This document shows positions 7,991 to 16,758 of a stretch of 64,000 nucleotides of DNA, one piece after another. The notes below the pieces were generated by a model. The model ran no database searches. It saw only the letters and a program-made list of their open reading frames with translations, and was not told the origin of the DNA. The position numbers were made by a program, and so were the translations under genes. Source of the stretch: Micavibrio_A sp040381535. Its GTDB lineage: Bacteria; Pseudomonadota; Alphaproteobacteria; Micavibrionales; Micavibrionaceae. The DNA is taken from assembly GCA_040381535.1 (NCBI GenBank), contig JBEIHF010000006.1, positions 16,438 to 80,437 of the forward strand. Reading direction: 5' to 3'. Position 1 is the stretch's first letter. Every line of letters begins with the position of its first letter.

Positions 7991-8782
7991 TTGCGTCGTT
8001 ATTTTGCCGGCTTTTTCGCGCTTGCGCTCCTGACGGCATCACCTGCAAACGCGGTGATGGAAGATTACCCGTCTGTAAAATTACAGGGCCTCGATAAATC
8101 CGTCGGCCGCACCGTGACGTTCGAGGCCCGCGTCGGCTCCACCATTCAATACGGACCGCTTTTCATCAAAATCCACGCCTGCCGCAAAGCGCCGCCGATC
8201 GAAAAACCGGAAAGCGCCGCATTTTTACAAATCTGGGAAGTGCCGCCCGGTGAAGAAAAATCCGAATGGGCGTTTTCGGGATGGATGTTTGCATCTTCTC
8301 CCGCTCTCTCCGCTATGGATCATCCTGTGTACGATGTGTGGGTGCTGGATTGTTTGGGCCGTGAAGAACCGAACGACGAAGCCGCAGAAGCCGAAACATC
8401 CGAAACCGTGGACGATGCAAACCTGTCCGCGCCTGACGCCGCCGCGACGACGCAAACACCACCTGTTGATGGAGAAGCGGAAGCCGCGCCCGAAGCGGTT
8501 CCTGAAGATATGGAAGCAGAACCCGAACCCACGCCGGTACCCATCGTCAATCCCGACACGGCCTATCCCGAAGTGCATCAACCTGCTCTGCCGCAGGGCA
8601 AGCAGCCTATGTCAGAAGTGGATTCACTTTACAACCAACAACAACCCGTGCTGCCGCAATTGCCGTCTCCCACACCCGCGCCATCCGCGAATGATCCCGG
8701 CTTTACCGCCTATGACATCATGAAACAGGGCGGTACAAACGCACCTACGCCGACACCAACGCCGACGGAACCGCAATACTAG
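7991..8782 (+). CDS. DUF2155 domain-containing exported protein
   Basis: Begins with a signal peptide (cleavage after SPANA, about residue 21) followed by a DUF2155 domain (about 45-122, KLQGLDKSVGRT to VYDVWVLDCL). The last 140 residues are a low-complexity Glu/Ala/Pro region with PTPTPTPTEP repeats. Function unknown; the family sits between mlaD and aat in many Alphaproteobacteria. The start codon is TTG: AGGAG at 7980-7984 lies 6 bases before it, and no ATG/GTG alternative gives a signal peptide. The stop overlaps that of the convergent aat by 4 bases. Confidence 0.9.
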   Translation: MRRYFAGFFALALLTASPANAVMEDYPSVKLQGLDKSVGRTVTFEARVGSTIQYGPLFIKIHACRKAPPIEKPESAAFLQIWEVPPGEEKSEWAFSGWMFASSPALSAMDHPVYDVWVLDCLGREEPNDEAAEAETSETVDDANLSAPDAAATTQTPPVDGEAEAAPEAVPEDMEAEPEPTPVPIVNPDTAYPEVHQPALPQGKQPMSEVDSLYNQQQPVLPQLPSPTPAPSANDPGFTAYDIMKQGGTNAPTPTPTPTEPQY

Positions 8783-9435
8783 ATTTCGCGCACCGCTAAA
8801 TATTCTTCGAGGATATTGTCCAATCCTTGCGATGCCGCGCCCGTGATAGAAACTTTTTTGTCCATCTCGACTTTGATCAGCGCTTCATATTCTTCTTGGC
8901 TCATTTCATAGGCGCCGAATTGCAGAAGATGCGGATTGATGAATTGCGTATCGAGCGTCGTGAAACCCGCCTTCCACAAAAGAGCGCAAAGATAAACCAG
9001 CGCGACCTTGCTGGAATCGCGCTTTAAAGAGAACATACTCTCCCCGCAAAACACCGCGCCGAGCGCGAGGCCGTAAATCCCGCCCACCAGTTTATCCTCG
9101 TCCCATACTTCCACTGAATGCGCATGGCCTTGCCCGTGCAGCGCGGTGAAGATGTACTGGATAGGACCGTTGATCCATGTCTTGTCGCGTTTTTTTGTTG
9201 TCACCGCACATCCTGCGATCACATCTTCGAAATTCTTGTTGAACGTAACACTGAATTTTTTGTGGCGGAGAGTCTTTAAGAGACTTTGCGAAATGTGCAG
9301 CTTTTCGATGGGGATCAGCCCGCGCATATGCGGTTTGTAAAACGCGAAACCTTCGTCATCGGCGCTTTCCGCCATGGGAAAAATCCCCTCGCGGTAGGCC
9401 TCCAGGATCATCTCGAAAGGGGTGAAGCCGTGCAT
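8779..9435 (-). CDS. aat: Leucyl/phenylalanyl-tRNA-protein transferase
   Basis: Aat transfers Leu or Phe from aminoacyl-tRNA to N-terminal Lys/Arg of proteins, creating N-degrons read by ClpS (gene at 2906). The 218-aa protein carries the family signatures YREGIFPMA near the N-terminus, TWINGPIQYIFTALHGQGHAHSVEVW, and the core GGIYGLALGAVFCGESMF with a GNAT-like fold, then LDTQFINPHL. The length is normal. It is convergent with the DUF2155 gene and divergent from the esterase gene 60 bases away. Confidence 0.96.
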   Translation of the reverse strand: MHGFTPFEMILEAYREGIFPMAESADDEGFAFYKPHMRGLIPIEKLHISQSLLKTLRHKKFSVTFNKNFEDVIAGCAVTTKKRDKTWINGPIQYIFTALHGQGHAHSVEVWDEDKLVGGIYGLALGAVFCGESMFSLKRDSSKVALVYLCALLWKAGFTTLDTQFINPHLLQFGAYEMSQEEYEALIKVEMDKKVSITGAASQGLDNILEEYLAVREI

Positions 9436-9494
9436 GGGATTAGCCTAAAGGCAAAAGTATGATATTGTAAATCGTCATTTATACGGGGGGATGT

Positions 9495-10298
9495 ATGACG
9501 GAACGAAAGAAACAGGGGCTTTTTGACAGGATAATCGAAATCCTGTGCGTTCTTATCCTTCTGGTTCTTGCGGTCCGTGAATGCTCGCACTTGTACCGCA
9601 CACCCGATTCCATCACACGACATGGCAGCCTGTACGAACATCATTATATCGTCTCCACAAAATTTCCGTTTATCGGCGCATATTTTCTGATGACGCCCGA
9701 AAATTACGATCCGAAAATATCCTATCCGCTTACCGTGATTTTGCAGGGCCGCAGTCCGTTTATATACGCCGCTGATACTCTGGCGCAGACTGAATTCAGA
9801 ATACGCTATCCCGGATTTGTTCTGGTGCCCATCGCACCGGTGCGGTCTTTGTGGGAAACACCCGCGGACAAGAAATATGAACTGCCCTCTTACATAAAAT
9901 TTCCTGATGCCATGCCGCAGGTACTGGATCAAATGCTCCAAGTGACCAAAGAATACAATATCGACAAATCGCGTATGTATTTGACCGGACATTCGATGGG
10001 TGGTGCGGGGGTAATTGGCGCGTTGCAACGCTATCCGGAAATTTTCGCGGCAGCCACGGCCCTTTCGGGTGTGTGGGATCCGATGGATACGAGAGAAATC
10101 AATACGCCGCTATGGATTTTCCATGGTGCTGCCGATCGTCAGATTTCGCCGCTATACAGCAAGCAAGTGGCGGAAGCCCTGAAGGTTCAAGGGAAGACCG
10201 TTCAATACAACGAAGTGCCGGATGTTGAGCATGACAGCTGGAAAATCGTCTATCCGAATAAAATTATATGGGATTGGCTGTTCAGCCACCGCCGCTAA
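9495..10298 (+). CDS. Membrane-anchored alpha/beta hydrolase (esterase/polyhydroxybutyrate-depolymerase-like)
   Basis: The 267-aa protein has an N-terminal membrane anchor (about 11-27) and an alpha/beta-hydrolase fold. The nucleophile elbow is GHSMGG (Ser about 168), the acidic residue is probably Asp in HGAADRQ, and the His is in DVEHDSW. This pattern fits the esterase/PHB depolymerase-like peptidase group; substrate unknown. The catalytic domain should be on the periplasmic face. It sits between aat and accC, which are often closer neighbours, so it is probably a local insertion. Its stop is 4 bases from the accC stop on the other strand. Confidence 0.82.
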   Translation: MTERKKQGLFDRIIEILCVLILLVLAVRECSHLYRTPDSITRHGSLYEHHYIVSTKFPFIGAYFLMTPENYDPKISYPLTVILQGRSPFIYAADTLAQTEFRIRYPGFVLVPIAPVRSLWETPADKKYELPSYIKFPDAMPQVLDQMLQVTKEYNIDKSRMYLTGHSMGGAGVIGALQRYPEIFAAATALSGVWDPMDTREINTPLWIFHGAADRQISPLYSKQVAEALKVQGKTVQYNEVPDVEHDSWKIVYPNKIIWDWLFSHRR

Positions 10299-10302
10299 TT
10301 TT

Positions 10303-11643
10303 TTAGCGTTTCGCCAGATTCTTTTCCAACCAATGAATATTGTATTTTCCAGAAATGAATTCTTCTTGCTGAAAGATCCATGCATGGAGCGGCAACGTGG
10401 TTTTTACGCCTTCCACCACCGTTTCGGCAATGGCGCGGCGCATACGGGCCAAACATTCCTCGCGCGTTTTTCCGCTGACGATCAGCTTGCCGATCATGGA
10501 ATCGTAATAAGGGGGAATTGAATACCCGCCATAGATTGCGGAATCGAAACGCACGCCCAAACCGCCCGGCGCATGGAATTGCGTGATCTTGCCGGGGCTC
10601 GGCGCAAACGTATCGGGGTCTTCCGCGTTGATGCGAATCTCGATCGAATGGCCGCGCAGTTTGATGTTTTCTTTGTTCAAAGATAACGGTAATCCTGCCG
10701 CCACTTTGATTTGTTCTGCGATCAAATCGATACCCGTGATCTGTTCGGTAACAGGGTGCTCCACCTGAATGCGGGTGTTCATTTCCATGAAATAGAATTT
10801 GCCTTCTTCATAGAGGAACTCGATGGTGCCCGCACCGACATAACCCATTTTACGAATAACATCCGCCGCGAGCGTGCCGATATAATCGCGCTCTTTCACC
10901 GTAAGAACGGGCGAGGGGGCCTCTTCGACCAGTTTTTGGTGGCGGCGCTGGATGGAACAATCGCGCTCGCCAAGGTGAATGGCGTTGCCGTGCTTGTCGC
11001 CGAAAATTTGAATCTCGATATGGCGCGGTTTTTCGAGATATTTCTCTATGTAAACCGTGTCGTCGCCGAAATTGGCTTTCGCTTCGGAGCGCGCGGTCGA
11101 ATACATCTCCGAAAACTGGTCTTCGGAACGCACAACCTTCATGCCTTTGCCACCGCCGCCTGACGCTGCCTTGATGATGACGGGGAAACCCGCTTCGCTG
11201 CAGAATTGTAAACCTTGTTCGACACTTGTTACGGCGCCGTCCGATCCCGGAACAACGGGCAGGCCCAATGCCATCACCGTTTGCTTGGCGCGCACTTTGT
11301 CGCCCATACTTTCGATATGTTCGGGTTTGGGGCCGATGAACGTGAATCCGTGATCTTCCACCATTCGCGCGAACATTTCGTTTTCCGACAAAAATCCGTA
11401 TCCAGGGTGAATGGCTTCTGCGCCCGTTACGGCGGCGGCGGTCAGAATGGCAGGAATGTTGAGGTAAGAATCTTTGGCAGCGGGGGGGCCGATACAAACG
11501 CTCTCGTCGGCCAGTCGTACGGCCATCGAATTGGCATCCGCTGTCGAATGCACGGCGACGGATTGAATGCCCATCTCGCGGCAGGCGCGGATAACGCGCA
11601 AAGCTATCTCGCCGCGGTTTGCTATCAGGATTTTTTTAAACAT
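10303..11643 (-). CDS. accC: Acetyl-CoA carboxylase biotin carboxylase subunit
   Basis: AccC carboxylates the biotin on AccB using ATP and bicarbonate, the first half-reaction of malonyl-CoA synthesis. The 446-aa protein has the N-terminal domain (KILIANRGEIALRVIRACREMG), the ATP-grasp domain with the Gly-rich loop ASGGGGKGMK, and the catalytic EMNTRIQVEHPVTE segment followed by the C-terminal domain. Length matches the E. coli enzyme. It lies downstream of accB but is separated from it by a GNAT gene. Confidence 0.98.
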   Translation of the reverse strand: MFKKILIANRGEIALRVIRACREMGIQSVAVHSTADANSMAVRLADESVCIGPPAAKDSYLNIPAILTAAAVTGAEAIHPGYGFLSENEMFARMVEDHGFTFIGPKPEHIESMGDKVRAKQTVMALGLPVVPGSDGAVTSVEQGLQFCSEAGFPVIIKAASGGGGKGMKVVRSEDQFSEMYSTARSEAKANFGDDTVYIEKYLEKPRHIEIQIFGDKHGNAIHLGERDCSIQRRHQKLVEEAPSPVLTVKERDYIGTLAADVIRKMGYVGAGTIEFLYEEGKFYFMEMNTRIQVEHPVTEQITGIDLIAEQIKVAAGLPLSLNKENIKLRGHSIEIRINAEDPDTFAPSPGKITQFHAPGGLGVRFDSAIYGGYSIPPYYDSMIGKLIVSGKTREECLARMRRAIAETVVEGVKTTLPLHAWIFQQEEFISGKYNIHWLEKNLAKR

Positions 11644-11653
11644 TGAATCGTCC

Positions 11654-12136
11654 TTACAATTTCTTCTTCATCAAGGGCTCGCCGTCTTTGTGGTAACCCG
11701 AACGGTCGGTCACCTTGCCGATCGTCACATATCCCATTTTTTCATACATCTTTTCGGCTGTGCCTGTGAAAAGATAAATTTCTTCGTACCCGTAAACATC
11801 CTTTGCGTATTTTTCGACGTGCGCACACAAGGTTTGTGCAATGCCGCGCCCGCGATACCGAGGATGAACGTAGAGGGAACTGAACCAGGGCTTTAAATCT
11901 TCCCGTTCGATATGGTCGTTTTTTTTCAAGCGCGCCATGCCGACAGGTTGTTCCCCTACCATCGCTATCCATGTCATGGGAAGCATCTCATCTTTGATAC
12001 TTGCCACGTAATCTTCATACACTTTCATCAAATTGCGGGTTGGAACTTGTGATCCCCATTCTCCGTAACTCCATGCCACGCACGCATCGACCAACTCGGT
12101 TTTTTCGGTCAAGGGGATAATGGTCAAATCCTCCAT
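11654..12136 (-). CDS. GNAT family N-acetyltransferase
   Basis: The 160-aa protein has the GNAT fold with acetyl-CoA motif A as SSLYVHPRYRGRGIAQTLCAHVEKYA (pyrophosphate loop RGRGIA) and a C-terminal YLFTGTAEKMYEKMGY motif typical of small-molecule acetyltransferases. The substrate is unknown. It lies 10 bases before accC and 32 bases after accB, inside an otherwise widely conserved accB-accC pair, so it is probably co-transcribed with them and a later insertion. Confidence 0.87.
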   Translation of the reverse strand: MEDLTIIPLTEKTELVDACVAWSYGEWGSQVPTRNLMKVYEDYVASIKDEMLPMTWIAMVGEQPVGMARLKKNDHIEREDLKPWFSSLYVHPRYRGRGIAQTLCAHVEKYAKDVYGYEEIYLFTGTAEKMYEKMGYVTIGKVTDRSGYHKDGEPLMKKKL

Positions 12137-12168
12137 GAACTTGATCGGCCTTTCGCTAACGTGAAATC

Positions 12169-12636
12169 TTATTCGATGACCATCAGGACATCGCCGTATT
12201 CCACGGGTTTTCCTGTTTCGATTAGAATCTGTGTGACCGTACCGCCCTTGGATGCCTTGATCGGGTTCATAACCTTCATGGCCTCGATGATGAGGAGCGT
12301 ATCGCCTTTGGCAACCGTATCACCTTTTTTGACGAAGGTGGATGCACCGGGTTCGGGCGCGAGATACGCCGTGCCGACCATGGGGCTGGTAATCGCGCCC
12401 GGGTGGTCGCCCGTTATCGTGCCTTGTGGGGCCGTGTTGGCCTTTTGCGGTTGCGTTGGATCGGACGCCATGGAATTGACGTTCGCGGGGGCATAGCTGC
12501 TTTGGGGCGCGCCGAGGGTGGTGCCGCCTTTGTTGACGCGGATCATTTGATCGCCTTCGGCGACCTCAATTTCCGTGAGGCCCGTTTCGGTCAGAAGTTC
12601 CGCCAGCTGGCGGATGGCTTTAGAATCAATCTTCAT
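12169..12636 (-). CDS. accB: Acetyl-CoA carboxylase biotin carboxyl carrier protein
   Basis: AccB carries the biotin that AccC carboxylates. The 155-aa protein has the short N-terminal helix/strand region, a Pro/Ala/Gln-rich linker (about 40-80), and the C-terminal biotinyl domain with EAMKVMN, in which K121 is the biotinylated lysine, and the thumb region around PEPGASTFVKKGD. aroQ lies 80 bases upstream in the same orientation, as in many Alphaproteobacteria. Confidence 0.97.
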   Translation of the reverse strand: MKIDSKAIRQLAELLTETGLTEIEVAEGDQMIRVNKGGTTLGAPQSSYAPANVNSMASDPTQPQKANTAPQGTITGDHPGAITSPMVGTAYLAPEPGASTFVKKGDTVAKGDTLLIIEAMKVMNPIKASKGGTVTQILIETGKPVEYGDVLMVIE

Positions 12637-12717
12637 GAATCCCGTCGTTTGTTTTGTTATCTTTCAAACGCCCCTGAATAGAGAAAAAACCCTGAAAAGT
12701 CAAAGGAATCGGGCTAA

Positions 12718-13170
12718 TTAGGCTTTTGCTAATGTGGACAAGGCCTTGATGGCGTCTGCATAGCCTTCTGCGCCCTTACCTTTGATGATTTTGGAAGCCA
12801 CAGGCGATATATATGAAAAATGACGAAATTCCTCCCGTGTGTCGGGATCGGATATATGAACCTCGATGATAGGCACGGAAAGCAGTTTAAGCGCGTCGTG
12901 AATCGCAACCGATGTATGGGTGTAACCGCCCGCGTTGATGATCAGCCCCGCGATGTTTTCGCGCTCTTCTTGAATCCACGTCACCAATTCGCCTTCATGG
13001 TTCGATTGGCGAAAATCGACGGTGTAGGTGAGCGCGCCCGCTCTTTCCACGCACATGGTGCGGATGTCCGCAAGTGTGTGCTTGCCGTAGATTTCGGGTT
13101 CACGAACGCCCAGCATGTTGAGGTTTGGCCCGTTGAGAATCAGGATTTTTTTACTGGGCTGGGTGTTCAT
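12718..13170 (-). CDS. aroQ: Type II 3-dehydroquinate dehydratase
   Basis: AroQ dehydrates 3-dehydroquinate in the shikimate pathway as a dodecamer. From ATG 13170 (150 aa) it begins with KKILILNGPNLNMLGVREPEIYG, which includes the NGPNLN motif and the flexible-lid Arg and Tyr. It continues with QSNHEGELVTWI, the INAGGYTHTSVAIHDAL active-site stretch and VEIHVSD-like EVHISDPDTREEFRH. The frame is open further upstream, but that part overlaps the PCuAC gene. ATG 13170 overlaps the end of that gene by 20 bases, which suggests translational coupling. Confidence 0.96.
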   Translation of the reverse strand: MNTQPSKKILILNGPNLNMLGVREPEIYGKHTLADIRTMCVERAGALTYTVDFRQSNHEGELVTWIQEERENIAGLIINAGGYTHTSVAIHDALKLLSVPIIEVHISDPDTREEFRHFSYISPVASKIIKGKGAEGYADAIKALSTLAKA

Positions 13171-13858
13171 GCTGATGCTCGATGGCTGCCGGTGCGGAAG
13201 GTTGTTGAGGCGCCTGCAGTTTTTTGACTGTTTCTTTAAGCGCATCGGGGGGCGTTACCATTTTTTGAACGGGATGATGGGCATGGGCATCAGCGTAAGG
13301 CGCTATGACTTTTACGGGAACGGTCACATCTTGTGCACTGTTGAAGTCTAACGTGACCTCGAATATATCGCCCACTTTCAACGCTTTCGTGAGTCCCAGT
13401 ATCATTATGTGGTGGCCCTTAGGATTTAGCACCAGATGATTTCCGGGTTTAATAGTAAGCTGCCTGACTTTACGCATGGTAGCTGTGCCGTTTTCATCAA
13501 TCGTGGTTTTGTGCAGCTCCGCCGATGTTCCCACGGTGGCTGTTACACCATTTAAAAAATCTTCGCGTGGGCTCGGATTGCTGATTCTCAAAAAGACCGC
13601 GCCGGCTGTGGCACCTTCTGCTGTGGCAAAGGCTGTAGCATCGCCCAATTTCAATTCTATCGGTTCCTGGGATATTGTTTTCTTCTCTTCTTCTGTTTTC
13701 TTCTTCATTTCATCGAGTGGAAGCCGCGGCGGACCGCCGCGCTTGGGCGCTTCTTGTGATTGCTGCGTTTGCTCTTCTTGTTTTTTGTCATCGCATGCGG
13801 AAAGGCTGAGCGAGAGCGCGGTCAAAATCATCAGCGAAAGCAGGGAAAAGCGGCCCAT
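13151..13858 (-). CDS. PCuAC-family copper chaperone lipoprotein
   Basis: PCuAC (DUF461) proteins bind Cu(I) in the periplasm and deliver it to the CuA site of cytochrome c oxidase. The 235-aa protein has a lipoprotein signal with lipobox SLSAC (Cys about 22), a charged linker of about 50 residues, and the PCuAC domain (about 70-190). The domain shows the Cu ligands in order: His in ELHKTT, Met in ATMRKV, and HIM near GHHIMILGL. The C-terminal tail is rich in Pro, Gln and His (HQHEHPAQ) and might hold extra metal. It sits directly next to two DsbA-like genes. Confidence 0.9.
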   Translation of the reverse strand: MGRFSLLSLMILTALSLSLSACDDKKQEEQTQQSQEAPKRGGPPRLPLDEMKKKTEEEKKTISQEPIELKLGDATAFATAEGATAGAVFLRISNPSPREDFLNGVTATVGTSAELHKTTIDENGTATMRKVRQLTIKPGNHLVLNPKGHHIMILGLTKALKVGDIFEVTLDFNSAQDVTVPVKVIAPYADAHAHHPVQKMVTPPDALKETVKKLQAPQQPSAPAAIEHQHEHPAQ

Positions 13859-13873
13859 TAAAAATGTCCTTTG

Positions 13874-14491
13874 TTATCGGTTGTTTTCTTTTGCTACCAT
13901 GCTTGTAAGGTCTGAAAGCGTCAAGGGCTTATCCTGCTGGTAAATCGTCTTGTTGATCATGAAGGCGGGGGTCATTTTAAGCTTGGCGTACAGGGAAGCG
14001 GAGGCGTTATTTTTCGCCATTTCCTGCACTTTTTCCTCTTCCGCCTCGCGCATCATTTTGTTAAAATCGACATCGTAAAGCGCGGCGGTCTCGCGGAAGA
14101 ATTTTTCCGCCAAAGGCCCACGCAAAGAATATTTATAGGCGGTGAAGGCCTTGTCCATATCCACGAATTTTCCCTGCAGTCCGGCGGCCAAAAGCATCTC
14201 CGCCGCCATCTCTGCATCGCCGTTAGCATAAGGCACAGGCCGCACGATCAAGCGCACATTCGGATTTTTTGCGGCATAATCCATTATGAGCAAATGCGTG
14301 TCTTTGCAATATTCGCAATCGTAATTCATGAATTCGACGATTGTGGGGCCTGCGCCGTTGCCTTCTTGTAGAACCAGAAAATCCGCAGGCGGCGTTTGCA
14401 AGAAGTGCCAGTAATTACGCACCTTGACGATTTCATAGGTTACATAACATGCGGCTATAACAAGGCATGCTATCCAGATGCGGAAAAACAT
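13874..14491 (-). CDS. DsbA-family thioredoxin-fold protein, membrane-anchored
   Basis: Thioredoxin-fold thiol oxidoreductase with an uncleaved N-terminal membrane helix (about 3-20), so the catalytic domain faces the periplasm. The active site is C59-E-Y-C62 within FMNYDCEYCKD, and the cis-Pro loop is KMTPAFMIN. The 205-aa protein belongs to the DsbA/BdbD/ScsC-like group. It follows a second DsbA-like gene by 6 bases and precedes the PCuAC gene. The grouping hints at cofactor or thiol handling for exported metalloproteins, but oxidase versus isomerase role cannot be told. Confidence 0.9.
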   Translation of the reverse strand: MFFRIWIACLVIAACYVTYEIVKVRNYWHFLQTPPADFLVLQEGNGAGPTIVEFMNYDCEYCKDTHLLIMDYAAKNPNVRLIVRPVPYANGDAEMAAEMLLAAGLQGKFVDMDKAFTAYKYSLRGPLAEKFFRETAALYDVDFNKMMREAEEEKVQEMAKNNASASLYAKLKMTPAFMINKTIYQQDKPLTLSDLTSMVAKENNR

Positions 14492-14497
14492 CGTCGG

Positions 14498-15235
14498 TTA
14501 CTGTTTCTTGGAGGCGCGCAATTCCTTGATCGTGTTTTGAATCACTTCGTAAGGAATATAGCCGCGGAAAACCTTGTCTTCGATCAGGAACCCGGGGGTG
14601 CCTTGAATGCCAAGCTCTTGCGCTTTACCTATGTGTGTTTTGATTTCTTGTTCCACTTCGGCAGATGCTTTGTCTTTGGCAAGCTTGTCCATGTCAAGCT
14701 TCAGGTCTTCGCCGATCTTTTTATAGACGGATTCATCCTTGCCACCTTGGTGTTGCATGAGTGCGGTGTGGTATTCGAAATATTTGTTTTGGCGTTTGGC
14801 GGCCAATGTCCATTTGGAAGATTCCAGTGAATCAGGTCCCAAAATAGGCATGTCATAGAATACGATTTTGACGTTCTTGTCGTCTTTCAACAATTTCTGA
14901 ATTTCTTCAAACGCTTTTTTGCAGTAGCCGCAGTTGAAATCGAAAAATTCCACAATCGTGATATCACCATCGGGGTTACCCGCGATCGACATGTCTTTTT
15001 CAGTCTTGAGGGACGCCAGAAGTTCTTTGGCTTTCACCGAAGCTTTCGCGTTGGATTCTTCTTCTTGTTTTTCCTGATATTTGTTGACGCTCTCGATCAA
15101 AAGCTCGCCGTGTTCCAGCACATATTGATGGATCAGTGCCTCGACCTCTTTCTTTTGCTCGGGGGTCATTTCGGCTTTTGCGACCATCGGGAATGCGAAA
15201 GCAGCGGTCATCAGGGCGAGAGTCAAATATTTCAC
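14498..15235 (-). CDS. DsbA-family periplasmic thiol:disulfide protein
   Basis: The 245-aa protein has a cleavable signal peptide (cleavage near AKA, residue 21), a helical N-terminal region (about 23-80) like that of ScsC/Com1-type proteins, and a DsbA domain with active site C102-G-Y-C105. The cis-Pro loop is IQGTPGFLI. The helical stalk in such proteins often mediates oligomerisation and isomerase-like behaviour, which is inference here. An M48 protease gene lies 88 bases upstream in the same orientation. Confidence 0.92.
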   Translation of the reverse strand: MKYLTLALMTAAFAFPMVAKAEMTPEQKKEVEALIHQYVLEHGELLIESVNKYQEKQEEESNAKASVKAKELLASLKTEKDMSIAGNPDGDITIVEFFDFNCGYCKKAFEEIQKLLKDDKNVKIVFYDMPILGPDSLESSKWTLAAKRQNKYFEYHTALMQHQGGKDESVYKKIGEDLKLDMDKLAKDKASAEVEQEIKTHIGKAQELGIQGTPGFLIEDKVFRGYIPYEVIQNTIKELRASKKQ

Positions 15236-15323
15236 GGGCTTAATCTCCTAAGGTGGAATAAAAATTTCTAAATTTCAGGGGTAATACTATCTTACCTTAA
15301 ATGCTTTGGGCAGAGCAAAAGCG

Positions 15324-16673
15324 TTAACTATCCTCACGGTCTTTGTTGCTTTGTACATAACTTAGAATGTCGTTGGCGCGAATCCAGTCGGGGGAACCCG
15401 TTTTCAGGCCCTTCAAGGCGGCCTCGGCCTGCGCTTCCGCATAGTCGTACTTGTTCTGGAGCAGCGCCTCTTCGGCCAGATGGAGCTTGGCGCGGGTCTC
15501 ATCGCCAGTTCTACCATAGGCGGTCGCCATCAAACGGTGGATGCGCGAATTGCGCGGTTCGGTTTTAAGGGCGATGCGTAAATTCTGCAAAGCGTCCTGC
15601 AGTTTTTTGGAATCGTTGCCTGCGGTTTCTATCTGTGCGTGTGCCAGCGCGATGCGGATCAACCCCGCATCGGGTTTAATGTTTATGGCTTTTTGATAGA
15701 GCGGAATCGCCTGCGGCAATTTGCCGAAATCGACCAGCATCTGCCCTTTGAGTTCGAGGAAATAGATGTTGTTTGGTTCTACCGCCAAAAGCTTGTCGGC
15801 TAATGATAATGCTTTTGCCACATCGTTGGTGCGGTATGCGGCCACCGCGCGTGCGGTCAATGCCTCAATGGAATTGTCTTTGTCGTCATACGTCCATGCA
15901 ACCTGCTGCGGATTGATATAGCCGTTGAGTTTAGCAAGCATCATCTTGTGCTGCTTTTTCCATTCTTCGGGAATAGTTTTGTCTTTATAAGCGGATTGCG
16001 CCACGCGGGATTCAATCGTCTCGATACGGTCTCGGGTCAAAGGGTGGCTCCGTACATATTCGGATTGTTGCGAGGAGGGGAGCATTTCCTGCCCTTGGAG
16101 TTTGTGCATGAACGTGCCAAAACCCGTGGGGTTTATTTGCGCGGAATCAAAATAACGAAGCGCCGCTTGATCAGCGCTGGATTCAAACGTGCGGGAGTAT
16201 TTTAAAAATCCGCGTTGCGCCATGCCCGCGCCGCCTGCGCCGATCACGGTGGCCGCTTCGCCTTTGCCGGTAGCGATCGCCGCGCCCACGCCCAAAATCA
16301 TGGCAAGCATGCTTTCATACGATGCTTGTTCCATGATCGCTTTACCGCGCACCAGATGCCCGCCCGCGATGTGGCCCAATTCGTGCGCCATAACGGCCTG
16401 CACTTCGCCGGGTGATTCCGTTTTTTGCAAAAGTCCGGTGTTGAGAAAAATATTCGCACCGCCTGCGACGAACGCGTTTATCCTGTCATCTTGCACGATG
16501 ATTATTTTGACTTGGTCAGGGCTCATGCCTGCGGCGGCAAAAATCGGTTTGAACCATTCGCTCATATATTCCTCGATCTCGGTATCGCGGATAACGGTCT
16601 GGGCGTGCGCGGAGATTGGGGCGCACAGCACGTAGGCGACAATAAAAAGACGGAGCAAGCTGCAAATCTTCAT
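15324..16673 (-). CDS. M48-family metalloprotease with TPR repeats (BepA/YfgC-like)
   Basis: A periplasmic zinc protease with a signal peptide (about 1-24), an M48 domain with zinc motif H97-E-L-G-H101 and a third ligand Glu around ESSADQAALRYF, and a C-terminal half of TPR-like helical repeats (about 265-430). BepA-type proteins assist or degrade outer-membrane proteins such as LptD. The 449-aa length and domain order match that group. It is followed by two DsbA-like genes on the same strand. The start overlaps the open frame of the divergent membrane protein gene. Confidence 0.94.
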   Translation of the reverse strand: MKICSLLRLFIVAYVLCAPISAHAQTVIRDTEIEEYMSEWFKPIFAAAGMSPDQVKIIIVQDDRINAFVAGGANIFLNTGLLQKTESPGEVQAVMAHELGHIAGGHLVRGKAIMEQASYESMLAMILGVGAAIATGKGEAATVIGAGGAGMAQRGFLKYSRTFESSADQAALRYFDSAQINPTGFGTFMHKLQGQEMLPSSQQSEYVRSHPLTRDRIETIESRVAQSAYKDKTIPEEWKKQHKMMLAKLNGYINPQQVAWTYDDKDNSIEALTARAVAAYRTNDVAKALSLADKLLAVEPNNIYFLELKGQMLVDFGKLPQAIPLYQKAINIKPDAGLIRIALAHAQIETAGNDSKKLQDALQNLRIALKTEPRNSRIHRLMATAYGRTGDETRAKLHLAEEALLQNKYDYAEAQAEAALKGLKTGSPDWIRANDILSYVQSNKDREDS

Positions 16674-16758
16674 GGCATTCCTTATGAAACCGAATTATGG
16701 TGAATTTGGGGCTGCCCAAATGCTTGGCAAGTCCCTCAACCATAACAAAAAGTTAGCG

